Position numbers and translations under genes: made by a program. Positions 22,278 through 32,254 of a DNA stretch of 64,000 nucleotides are shown here, piece after piece; within the stretch, counting starts at the first letter, position 1; each line of letters begins with the position of its first letter. Source of the stretch: Chamaelirium japonicum. Lineage: Eukaryota > Streptophyta > Magnoliopsida > Liliales > Melanthiaceae. The notes beneath the pieces are model-generated. The model saw only the letters and a program-made list of their open reading frames with translations. It made no database searches and had not been told where the DNA came from. The stretch is from contig OX393550.1 in NCBI GenBank assembly GCA_947650365.1, positions 70,491,978 to 70,555,977 on the forward strand, given 5' to 3'.

Positions 22278-23168
22278 GTGCCTCAGACGGAGCCCCTGAA
22301 ATCCATTTCTAGTGAGCCGACACCCCCACCCGTCACCCCGAAATTACCAAAAGAGAAGCCGAAGGCCCTACCAACATTGCTGACACAAGCTTGCTTCGAG
22401 GACGAGCTTCAAGAATCTCGCTCCATCTTTTTTCTCGTAGCAAAAGAAACCACAGAGGGCCCTAGCATTCCTCATGAGGTTCGAGTCCTGCTTGAAGACT
22501 TCAATGATCTCATCCTAGAGGAACTACCTGAAGGACTCCCACCTCTTCGGGATATTCAACATTGCGTTGACCTAGTCCCAAGAGAGACGCTACCTCACCT
22601 TCCTCACTACCGAATGAGCCCATCTGAGTATGAGGAGATACGTTTACAAGTTACCGAGTTACTGCAAAAGGGACTAATCCAAGAGAGCATGAGTCCATGC
22701 GCAGTACCGGCACTCCTAACTCCCAAGAAGGATAGGACGTGGAGAATATGCATAGATTGCCGTGCCATCAATCGAATAACTGTCAAGTATAGATTTCCGA
22801 TTCCCCGATTAGATGATATGCTTGACATGCTACATGGCGCGAAAATCTTCTCAAAAATCGATCTTCGTAGCGGTCATCATCAAATCCGCGTATGACCCGG
22901 TGACGAATGGAAGACTGTATTTAAAACCCAGGAAGGTCTGTATGAATGGCTAGTAATGTCATTTGGTCTGTCGAATGCACCAAGTACCTTTATGAGGTTT
23001 ATGAATCAGGTGCTCAGACCATTCATAGGGAAGTTTGTTGTCGTATACTTTGATGACATTCTTATCTATAGTACGACAGCCGCACAACATGTCGAGCACT
23101 TGCGAGAGGTTCTAAAAACGCTAAGGAGAGATAAGCTGTACATCCATCTGAAGAAGTGCACCTTTCAG
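22278..23168 (+). pseudogene. Gypsy-1 reverse transcriptase, truncated
   Basis: [40 protein letters not shown] and [15 protein letters not shown] are classic gypsy RT blocks. After a TGA (about 22,893) the frame resumes with [19 protein letters not shown] and the catalytic [11 protein letters not shown]. The sequence stops at [11 protein letters not shown]-like residues and continues into LTR sequence at 23,169. Confidence 0.92.
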
Positions 23169-23338
23169 AAATCTGTTATATGTTGATTGCATGGACTTTT
23201 TAGAACTGCATGAGATAATCTAAGTTGTTGTCCTTTTGAGTTATATGTCGCTATATTGATCACTAAACCTTAGTTATTGACCAAAGAGAACCCTAAACGG
23301 GTTTAGGATTGTAGTGTGCCTTATCGGCGCCTGCATCA
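23169..23338 (+). repeat. Gypsy-1 3' LTR remnant
   Basis: 170 bp matching 20,047-20,216 with few differences. The junction with RT falls in the short shared string AAATCTG, suggesting a microhomology-mediated deletion. Confidence 0.92.
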
Positions 23339-24819
23339 AAGTCTAAAAGTGATCAAAACTACTTGATCATCTATGTAACATTGCAACCCTGTTACCATCT
23401 ATCATTATGATCATTCAAAAAAAGGACGGGAAAAAAGATGGATGCAAAACATCCATGACATAGAAAATGGATGCAATGCTATGCGAGTCATATATGCATC
23501 CACGGAAAAAAAATCAGAAAAATCGGCATTTCGGACAATGGACCCATCTCACTGTGATGATCGTATGGTTTTTTACATGTAATACTCCGAGCCCGAAGTG
23601 GGTCCATAGCCCAAAAAAAAATCAGCAAAATCAGCCTTTCGGGCTATTTCACTATTCCGGATGCCCAGTAGGATTGCGCTAAGTTGTGTTTTTTATATAT
23701 AAGGCATTCCATTTGTGGTGTACGCCCAACTAGCTGGGGCGCAAAAGACACCACTAGGTGCCCAGGGAGTACGCCCAGCAGTGAGGTGTAAGTCCAGATG
23801 GAGACTTGCCCCAGATTGCTCACTCCAGGGCGTTTTGGGTGTGCCTCGCCTAGGGCTCGCCTAGGCGAGGCACAACGCCGCTAGGTGCCCCGAGCGTACG
23901 CCAATGGGAGGGGATTTTAGGATGAAGAATTTTTACATATACCAGGACCGAAATGATACCAGAGATCAGAATCAAGATTCAAGCTTCATCACAAGATCGA
24001 AACAGATATGACACTCTTCTTTTTAATAACACTTTTTATATATGGATTACAATAGTTGGTTTTCCTAATGTAGGTAGGCTCAGTAGTTCCACGAAATTAT
24101 TGGAATTGGATGAAGAACAAGTGATAATGTGTTTATGGAGGAAGCCAAACTACTTATTGATGTAAAGTTGAAGTAAACCTGAAAAAAGATAGGTGACTGT
24201 TGGTGATAAGTTTCATCTTATCTAAATTGATGTCGAATAAGAATCTACGTTGGTGTGGAATAATGAAAAAGGAATAGTTATTTAGAGAATCACTCTGGAA
24301 TCAGAAGCTGAATTCAGAGTGTGGGATTTTCAGTTGGGAGAGATTATACAAGGGAATTCAGAAGAAGAAATGGAATGGCGTGTGTTTTCTATTTTCTCAA
24401 GAAACCTGAGATGAATTTAAGAAAGGAGGGGTAGACAAGATTATGGGTTTGTATGAAGCAAACCTTTAGTAATAAAATTATTGAGCAAACCTGGGATGAA
24501 TTTATGAAGGTTCCAAGAATGTGGAACACGATGGTAACTCAGTTGCAGGAACTTCAATGGAAAAAGAAGGGAGCAAATCAAGTTTTGGTTATGAGCGAAT
24601 CAAGTTTTGGTAACGAGACATAGCTCTATACAGAAGGGGAAATGTAAGAAGAGGAGTTCAAACTGCAATGTCTTGGGAGTGATCTATGCATCCACGGGAA
24701 AAAAAATCAGAAAAATCAGCATTTCAAGTTTTGGCTACGGGACATAGATCTATGACATAGAAGATGGATGCAAAGTTAACATACCTATGTAAGTCTAAGT
24801 ATATACACTCTAACAAACA
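23339..24819. other. Low-copy DNA between gypsy-1 and copia-3
   Basis: No convincing gene. It contains a repeated phrase TATGCATCCACGG(G)AAAAAAAATCAGAAAAATC at about 23,494 and about 24,684. It also has a perfect 13-bp inverted repeat with a 7-base loop (23,841-23,873, GTGCCTCGCCTAG / CTAGGCGAGGCAC). A short reading ITIVGFPNVGRLSS (about 24,047-24,090) resembles a degraded GTPase P-loop, which I treat only as a possibility. Confidence 0.45.
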
Positions 24820-24984
24820 ATATGTATTAGGAGATGACGGCTAGGGTCCTTGCCACGTGTGCTCCGTGTGAGGGGGAGTGTTGACGATAGCCCCACATCG
24901 GTGAAGGAGGCACCCAGCACCCGCTTAATATACCCCCTGTGGACCTCCCCTTACAACCCGGTGCAGGAGCTGGCTCACGGTGTA

Positions 24985-25627
24985 GGAGCTGAGCAGCGAT
25001 GAGAGCAAAGTCCGGCCGAAGCGCTGCCAGGAACTAGTGCAGGTGGCCCTCATCGAGGTAACGCTGGAAATCCCAAGAGCGGGGACAAGCACACGGCTCC
25101 GGGATCAGGGAGTCCAGCTCATGCCAGTATGCACTCATTTGACTGAAGAAGTCCTGAATCGTGCGCTCCCCCTGACGTGCAAACTGCGAGTCACAGATAA
25201 GTTGATGTCAGCGTGCGTCGCCGCACGGGAAAAACCGGTCCCAGAGATACTCCCACATCGCACGCGCTGCAGGAAGGCGGCCGATGGGAGCAAGGAGCAA
25301 ACGAGTAACAGAATCCAGGAGATAGGCCCGGATGGCCTGATCGTGGTGTCGCCACGTGAAAGCGGCAGCCGTGGCTGCGGTGAGAGTAGTCGGGACAGTA
25401 ACAGTCGCAGCAGAGGATGCGGCACTGCTGGTGACAGAGGAGGAGCCAGAGAGGACAGCTGGAGGAGGATCATCGCCGGTGATGTGACCCCACAGATCAC
25501 GACTGGAGAGCGCGGCCTCAACGGTAAGGGACCAATCAGGTCAGTCGCTGGCCGATGACAACTGAAAGGCGACCGCCTTCAGCGGTGGAGAGATCGCAAC
25601 GACGGACGGTACGGCAGTAGAAGCCAT
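24985..25627 (-). pseudogene. Copia-3 gag fragment
   Basis: The minus-strand ATG at 25,625-25,627 starts a gag N-terminus closely matching copia-2 (LKAV.FQLSSASDWPDWSLT, RDLWGH, HHDQAIR.YLL). Matches continue past the region equivalent to the first copia-2 stop, down to about 24,985. There it leaves the family sequence before the zinc knuckle. Minus-strand ORFs elsewhere over this stretch are in the wrong frame. Confidence 0.85.
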
Positions 25628-25639
25628 GGAGGAGGCTCA

Positions 25640-26165
25640 ACAGAGGGGGGGAACCGGGAAGGAAGGGGTGGGAGGGCTGGTCGGGTGAAGGAAGGGGGGT
25701 CGGGGGGTAGAGGAAGGGGGGTCGGGGGTGGAGGAGGGGGGGCCGGGGGCAGTCGGGTGGCAGAAGGGGGTCGGGGGGTGGAGGAGGGGGGGGGCCGGGG
25801 GCTGTCGGTTGGATGAAGGGGGGCCGGGGGGTGGAGGAAGGGAGTCGGGGGCTGTCGGGCGGCGGAAGGGGGGGCCGGGCGGCTGTCGGGTGGCGGAAGG
25901 GGGGGCGGGGGCAGTCGGGTGGCAGAAGGGGGTCGGGGGGGGTAGCGGAAGGGGGGGCGGTGGAGGAGGGAGATCGGGCGGCGGAAGTGGGGGGCCGGTG
26001 GAGGAGGGAGGTCGGGCGGCGGCTGTAGGGGGGCTGTCAGGCGGCGGAAAGGGGGGCCGGTGGAGGAGGGAGGCCGGACGGGGTGGGCCGGTGGAGGAGG
26101 GAGGCCGGACGGGGAGGTGCTGCCGGAGGGGGAGGACCGTCGTCGTCGTCGCCACGCGGGAGAAC
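25640..26165 (-). repeat. Copia-3 C-rich leader minisatellite
   Basis: The plus strand shows GGGGGCCGGGGG, CAGTCGGGTGGC, AGAAGGGGGTCGGGGGG and related units in imperfect tandem; the sense strand is C-rich. Long G runs give the antisense strand G-quadruplex potential. The Gly/Arg or Pro-rich ORFs here are artefacts. Confidence 0.85.
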
Positions 26166-26183
26166 CCTAGAGCTCTGATACCA

Positions 26184-26323
26184 TGTTAGGAGATGACGGC
26201 TAGGGTTTGGAGAGGAATAGAATGCTCTCTATTGAGGGACTCAAGCCCAATATATGTACATGTATGACCATACTACCCGACCCGACTGTACATGTAAACC
26301 CGACCCATCTATATACATTAACA
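26184..26323 (-). repeat. Copia-3 5' LTR
   Basis: 140 bp, TGTTAGG...TTAACA on the plus strand, homologous to the copia-1 LTRs and followed by the perfect target copy ATATG. Confidence 0.92.
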
Positions 26324-26624
26324 ATATGAAAACATTTCAAAAAAAAAAAACAAGCAATATGAAAGAATTAATTGATCTATAGTAATACTCAAAATAAATA
26401 TGATAGAGTGAAGAAAATCATTGGATTTATATAAAATAGAATGGATAGAAAATGTAATGTTAAAACATTGTTGAACTAGTGAAGTTTTAGAACATCAAGA
26501 ATGAAAAAAGTGTACAGGAACCATGAGGTACCTTATAGCTTCTTAAGAGGAAAATTAAAGCAAGCAAATTAGTAACAAACTAAGAAGAAATTCTGCAACC
26601 AGCTAACATCCAAGCTTCAGTTAC
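26324..26624. other. AT-rich spacer, no gene seen
   Basis: Poly-A tracts and no recognisable coding sequence. It would lie downstream of the helicase exons on the minus strand. Confidence 0.4.
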
Positions 26625-27083
<459 letters not shown>

Positions 27084-27235
27084 CTGCATACACAGTTGAC
27101 AACATGTCAAGCTAGGAAAGAGATTCTATCATTTATAACTTGGGAACATGTAGATGCAGAAAACAAATAGCATTGGTCAGAATTAAAAAAAGGTAACTAG
27201 ACTTCATGTTACATAGCAGTCGCTCATATAAGAGA
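27084..27235. other. Spacer upstream of the helicase fragment
   Basis: AT-rich with no further helicase exon recognised. Confidence 0.4.
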
Positions 27236-28140
27236 AAGCATATGATATGCTCCATATAAAGCAATGCAATTACCTAATAAATAAGACAGAATCTCCAGCA
27301 AAGAGCCTCTTTCCGCTCATAAATAGGCTTCATCCAGTAGTGAGTAAGTGTCTTTTTGGTTTACCTAAGGCCACAGAGAGAAGAGATAAATTAAAACCTA
27401 TAAAGCATTCAAAGAACAAAGAAAAATATACAGTTGAGTATGATCAACTGTTGTGGAACATATATGTCACTGTTGTGGAGCATGTGATATGCTACAGGAG
27501 TACAGAAGACAGACTGCTCACAACATAATATCACTGTTGTAGAGCATATTATATGCTCCAAGAGCATATGATATGCTCTATAAATGTTCCACGCTAGTAA
27601 TATCTTAGCTGGCTATTACTGGGGTGGAGTTATGGAGCATGTAATATGCTCCATAACAGTGATATTGGGGTGGAGTTATGGAGCATATTACATGCATTGG
27701 AGCATTTCATATACTCCAATATGCTCCATACCAGTAATAGCCAGCTGAGATATATAGAGCATATCATATGCTCCATGTATGTTCCAATATGCTCCACAAC
27801 AGTGACATTGGGGTGGAGTTATTAGAGCATATATATAATATGCTCCAATGCATGTAAATGTTCCAGAACTCAACCCCAATAATATCACTGTTGTGGAGCA
27901 TAAATGAATCATATTACATGCTCCATAACTCCACCCCAGTAATAGACAGCTGAGATATTACTGGTGTGGAGGATATATGGAGCATATCACATGCTCCACA
28001 ATAGTGACATAACATATGCTCCAAATATGCTCCACACTATTAATATCTCAACTGGCTACTCATGAAGAATATATGGAGCGTATCATATTCTTCAGAGCAT
28101 GTGTTATGCTCCACCCTATTAATCACATACTCTATATATA
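27236..28140. repeat. Palindromic GAGCAT/ATGCTC repeats related to the 2.2-4.0 kb array
   Basis: At 27,475-27,535 the reverse complement of the 230-bp unit is visible (GACAGACTGCTCACAACATA). From 27,600 to 28,100, GGGGTGGAGTTAT with GGAGCATGTAATATGCTCC-type palindromes repeats in the same sense as at 3,820-3,970. The region mixes both orientations and is noncoding. It follows the 3' end of the Ulp1 gene, as the 2.2-4.0 kb array follows the transposase. Confidence 0.82.
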
Positions 28141-28440
28141 TTGTCCACCTAGTTACATGATATATTTTCAATTACAATTAATATAACAAATTACATTACA
28201 TGTAGCATCACATCCAACACTTGTATGTCCAATTACAATCAACATAACCAATATCAATTGGACTTAAACATGTCCAATTATATCCAACACAACCAATTAC
28301 TATGTAACCCATAACATCCAACACAATCAATTACATTTAATATCATTTGAACTCAAACATGTCCAGTTATAACCAACACAACCAATTATACTGTAACCTA
28401 TAACATTCAACAAGAAGCATACTTACACCACAAAAAATTT
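28141..28440. repeat. AT-rich minor tandem repeat downstream of the Ulp1 gene
   Basis: Phrases such as ACATGTCCAATTATATCCAACACAACC and ACATGTCCAGTTATAACCAACACAACC repeat at a spacing of about 105 bp, between 28,200 and 28,410. Confidence 0.65.
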
Positions 28441-28498
28441 ACATCCAAGATTATGATCATACATAGTTTGTTCCAAATTACATTAAAACAAATAATAA

Positions 28499-31400
28499 TC
28501 ATAATTTGTTCATCAAGATTTGGAAAGCAATTCTTCTTCGGATAGCAGTCATATCGGTTTGTGTGAAATCAATCTTTCGTCTTGCTATCAAATAGTGTGC
28601 ATATGCCAGCATGAATACTCCATAATCAATCTTAAAATATTACGGCATATAAGGTAATCAAATGATAATATTTTAGTTTATTGAATTAAAATTAATATAG
28701 TTTGCATAAGTTAATCTTACCCATTCTCTTATAGCCTTATTTTCTCGCTACAATTCCGCACCTCCCATTTCTTTCCAATCAAAACCTTTTCATCACCTAG
28801 GTTATACAACATAATAGGAAAGATATAAAGAAAACTATTTACATCAGCTCGATAAGTATTCTCGGGATTTTTGTCCAAGGAGTTCACCAACATGATCAAT
28901 CTTTTCTTTATGTATACCACTCCCAAATACCAATGAGTTCTTTTATAGTTGATTGGCATCATGATATGAGAATAATCCCACAACCTCAACAAATTTCTAT
29001 CTTTATCAAGTATCTTATATTTCAAGTTGACATATATTTTGATGAAACTATATCAACCATTGGAAATTCTATAAATTCTGGCTAACTCCTTATTTGGTGG
29101 GTTCTTCTTCCCTAAAAATTTAATCTCAAATTTTTTAAAATCTCTTGCAAATGACTGAATAAACTCCTATTTATAATAAACAAATATGATTTAAAAGACT
29201 TATATCAAATATATTATTATAGAATATTATATAAAATGGTCATACCCAAAAGAACGACTCCATGCAACCTATTAGAAGTGGCATTAGATTCTTTCGACTT
29301 CTCCACGACATATGTCTATCCTCCAAGATAGTCATGTATGAATCCACATGCTGTAACAGAAGACAATAATTAGAAAACTTAAAAATAATAAAACATATAT
29401 TATTTACTATTAAAAAACTTACATCGCTTGTCACCCAACTAAGTGAGAAGTATAGTTCAGAAATTATATCGGCTGTGATCTTGACACCATCTATATATGG
29501 AGCCTTCCTTAAAATGGCATAAAACAAATTATATTAAATAAGTTATAATATATGAATGATTACAAACATCTAATCGGAAGATACTTATAAGTTATTTTTA
29601 TTTCCATCCATGAAATTAGGCAAAATATTTCTTTTTTCTTCTGAGAGGCTTTTCATCCATTTATCGCTTGTGATTGGTGGCTCTGAAATGTAATCTTTCT
29701 TCATTTGTTTCTTGTCAAGATTTGTCCATGGCGATCTACAAAACTGACTAACCTTCCTTATCCTCCTCCTGCCATTATCACCATGTATTATATAATACAT
29801 AACATAAATTTTTTATCTAACTAAAAGTACATGCTATAAAATTTAATTAGGCTTAGTAGTAATTACATCAATTTCTCCTTATGAAGATAGACCGATGGCA
29901 TTGTCTCCTTCATCCTTATCCTTCTTTTTATTTCCCTTCTCATCTTCTATCTCCTTTTACTTCTTCTCCTTCTCTTCTATATCCTCTATCTCTACATAGT
30001 TCTTATTTACCTCTTCTCTATCCTTCCTCTTCTCCTTATCTAAATCATCCATATTAGTAGAGATAAATAAACCTTCATCCAAAATTTCTTGTGGAACATC
30101 AGCAAGATTGTTCAATTCATTTATGTCACCTTCTTCCAATAGGGACGAAGGCTCATGGGAAACCTTTTGCTCCTCCCCTTGAAGCACTCTAATTTTCTTA
30201 TGCAGAGAATAAACTATCATCTGCAGCGTGGAGACCTGCAAGAGAAGTTTATGCACTTTCTTCTTTAACTCGATAATTCTTCTGCGCTTGCCCTATCTTT
30301 TCTCACCCTTAGGCTTACATGCATTAATCATCACAGAGGGAGATGAATGATAGTGCTCATCACCAATTTTAAGCTCTTTTTCCTCAATGTCAAGCTCCAT
30401 GTTCCTCTTTTGTAAAACATGCTTTGTCAGATCTTCATTCTCATATTAATCGCTAGCTAACTCATATTATGTCAATGAGTGAGATTGTATCAGTTCCTCC
30501 TTAGTCCACTTTAAATCTTCGATAATTTCAACCTAAAAAATATAACATAATGATATTGATTAGTAAATATATATTTAAAAATAAAGAATAATTACATAAA
30601 GAAAAAACTATATGTACATCATCCATCTCCAATAACATTGCTACTTCATCGTACTTGTAATATGCAAAGTTATACCAATTGCAAATCCTTGGAATTTTAG
30701 TATCCTTCAATTTCGAAGCACAAGCACGACCCAACTTGGAAATCTTTTCAAGTACTCAAGACTGCCAATATCAAGTTTAATATGTTCTAAGAAAATGATT
30801 AACAACTATATAGAAATAAAAAGTTTAGAGATCAAACTACATACCTGAAAAGCAAGCACGCATCCAAATAGATTATACTTGATTGGATTTTTATCATCCT
30901 TTAATGCCCCTTCCATGCCTGCTTTCAAGGCATTGTAACCTATGTTACCTTATGGGTAAACATTAAATACCTCAAAGTTATCAACCAAAGCGAAGAAGTG
31001 CATACATATGTTATTAACATTGTTGTCACCTAGAATATAATTCTCCAAAATGAGAATCAAAGTCAACTTCGAAGCATCCTCCAAATTTATTTTCTGATCC
31101 TCAAAGTGTTTAATCTTATCCCATAATGTTTCTTGTGTAATCTTATTTTCAAAAAATTCTCATAAATCGTTTGCTTTTGTTGTTGTGGTAGTTTGGGTAG
31201 CTTCGGGCCCTTCATATATCTTAGGCCCGTCATCGTAGAGAACTCACCAACTATAAATGTTAACTTCTTCGTTCCTATCCTAAATGAAATCTCAACATCC
31301 TTCACTCTATGCTGAAGGAAGTAGTAAGTAACCATCAGCAAAAACATCATACCTGATAATTTCATACTCAAGAAATAGGCAAAACATAACCTAGAGAGGA

Positions 31401-31514
31401 AATCCAATGCATCTGAGTTGTTCTTAAAAAGATCAACAATTTTCTCTATATAATAGCTCGTGCACCTTCTAACAAATTTGGGTATCTTCTCAACTTTTTG
31501 TACTACAAGTTTGG
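28499..31514 (-). pseudogene. MULE-associated DUF1985/Ulp1-like C48 protease gene, 3' portion
   Basis: Minus-strand exons read in order. DUF1985 comes first: ALDFLSRLCFAYFLS, then IVGEFSTMTGLRYMKGP (31,514-31,087) and ALVDNFEVFNVYP (to about 30,840). Then a Lys/Glu-rich linker (30,530-29,870), RRIRKVSQFCRSPWTN (about 29,760), and the Ulp1 catalytic region with THWYLGVVY (about 28,915). The last exon, DYGVFMLAYAHYLIARRKID, ends at TGA 28,499-28,501. In Ulp1 proteases the last box is DCG with the catalytic Cys; here it is DYG (28,622-28,627). The residue after the catalytic His block is Asn (LVNSLD) where Asp is usual. There are also internal stops. Such genes commonly ride in plant MULEs and CACTAs. 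The 5' part continues at 43,669-43,981 beyond CACTA-1. Confidence 0.82.
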
Positions 31515-32254
31515 CACTACAAAAAAAATATTTTTTACAAACGGAATATATCCATCCGTAATATTCATTTTCCATAGGTAATTATTTATGGCGACGGAAC
31601 TAATTTTTATCGCTAGGCTGTCGGGAAAAAAGGCGTGGGAAAAAAACTACGACGGATATAAATTTCCCTCGGTATATTTTAAAAAATATATAATAAATTA
31701 TTACCGATGGTCTAAGTTATTTCCATCGACGAAAATAAGATTATTATCGACGGTTAAGTTTATTACCGTCGACAAAAAGATGTATATTACCGATAGATAA
31801 TTAATTTTCATCGGCAATATATGAATATTTTTTAAAAATATAATAGATTATTACCAACGTAAATTATAATATCCGTCGGTAATAAAACTTGAATTTTTTT
31901 AAAAAAATTACTAAAATATGGTTATTTAATTTCTGTGATTTACAACAATACCACAGTATATTCAAATATTACCATAATTGACTAAATCAAATATTACCAT
32001 AATTTATCAAATATTATCATAAATTACCAAATATTACCACAATACCAAACAATCGTAGATAAGACCAAAAAATTACCACATATTTATTACAAAATTATTT
32101 TTACATAATCCAAAACTGAGGGAAGCTGCGTGCCCTAGCTCAACCACCCCACACAGCCCGATACTAACGCTGGTGCTCTTATCCCTTGACGATGCACATC
32201 CTGTAATTAATATGTACTTGTTAAAAAAATAGTTTACATCTATATATATAGCAT
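31515..32254. repeat. CACTA-1 left terminal and subterminal region
   Basis: The terminal inverted repeat is followed by repeated ACCGACGG/CCGTCGGT-like motifs. The block 31,880-32,254 is homologous, in inverted orientation, to 48,180-48,480 of CACTA-2 (for example GTGGTAATTTTTTGGTCT there). Homology stops near ACATCTAT (about 32,254), where CACTA-2 goes straight into satellite. Confidence 0.85.

Larger units (their letters stand above)
18835..23338 (+). mobile_element. Gypsy-1: internally deleted Ty3/gypsy retrotransposon
   Basis: A 1,382-bp 5' LTR (18,835-20,216, TGATACAG...GCATCA) is followed by an iMet-type primer-binding site, gag, protease and the first part of RT. RT then runs directly into the last 170 bp of the LTR (23,169-23,338). 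AAGTC flanks both outer ends (18,830-18,834 and 23,339-23,343), a perfect target duplication. The rest of RT, RNase H, integrase and most of the 3' LTR are therefore missing from an element that is intact at both termini. The lineage cannot be assigned securely without integrase. Confidence 0.92.
24825..26323 (-). mobile_element. Copia-3: deletion and chimera derivative of the same copia family
   Basis: A perfect ATATG duplication (24,820-24,824 and 26,324-26,328) bounds a 1,499-bp unit. Its right end is a full 140-bp LTR (26,184-26,323), with an iMet primer-binding site on the minus strand (26,171-26,183), a C-rich leader and part of gag. Its left end has only the first 22 bp of the LTR (TATTAGGAGATGACGGCTAGGG, 24,825-24,846). 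Foreign sequence follows, including GAGGGGGAGTG and TGTTGACGATAG (about 24,872-24,890), which looks like another copia element's polypurine tract and LTR start. No pol is present. Confidence 0.88.

Noticed and set aside
24047-24100. GTPase gene fragment (ITIVGFPNVGRLSS)
   Set aside because: The P-loop Lys and Ser are replaced and nothing else of a GTPase is visible; too short to call.
25637-26189. Pro-rich and Gly-rich ORFs of over 150 codons
   Set aside because: Composition artefacts of the copia-3 leader repeats.
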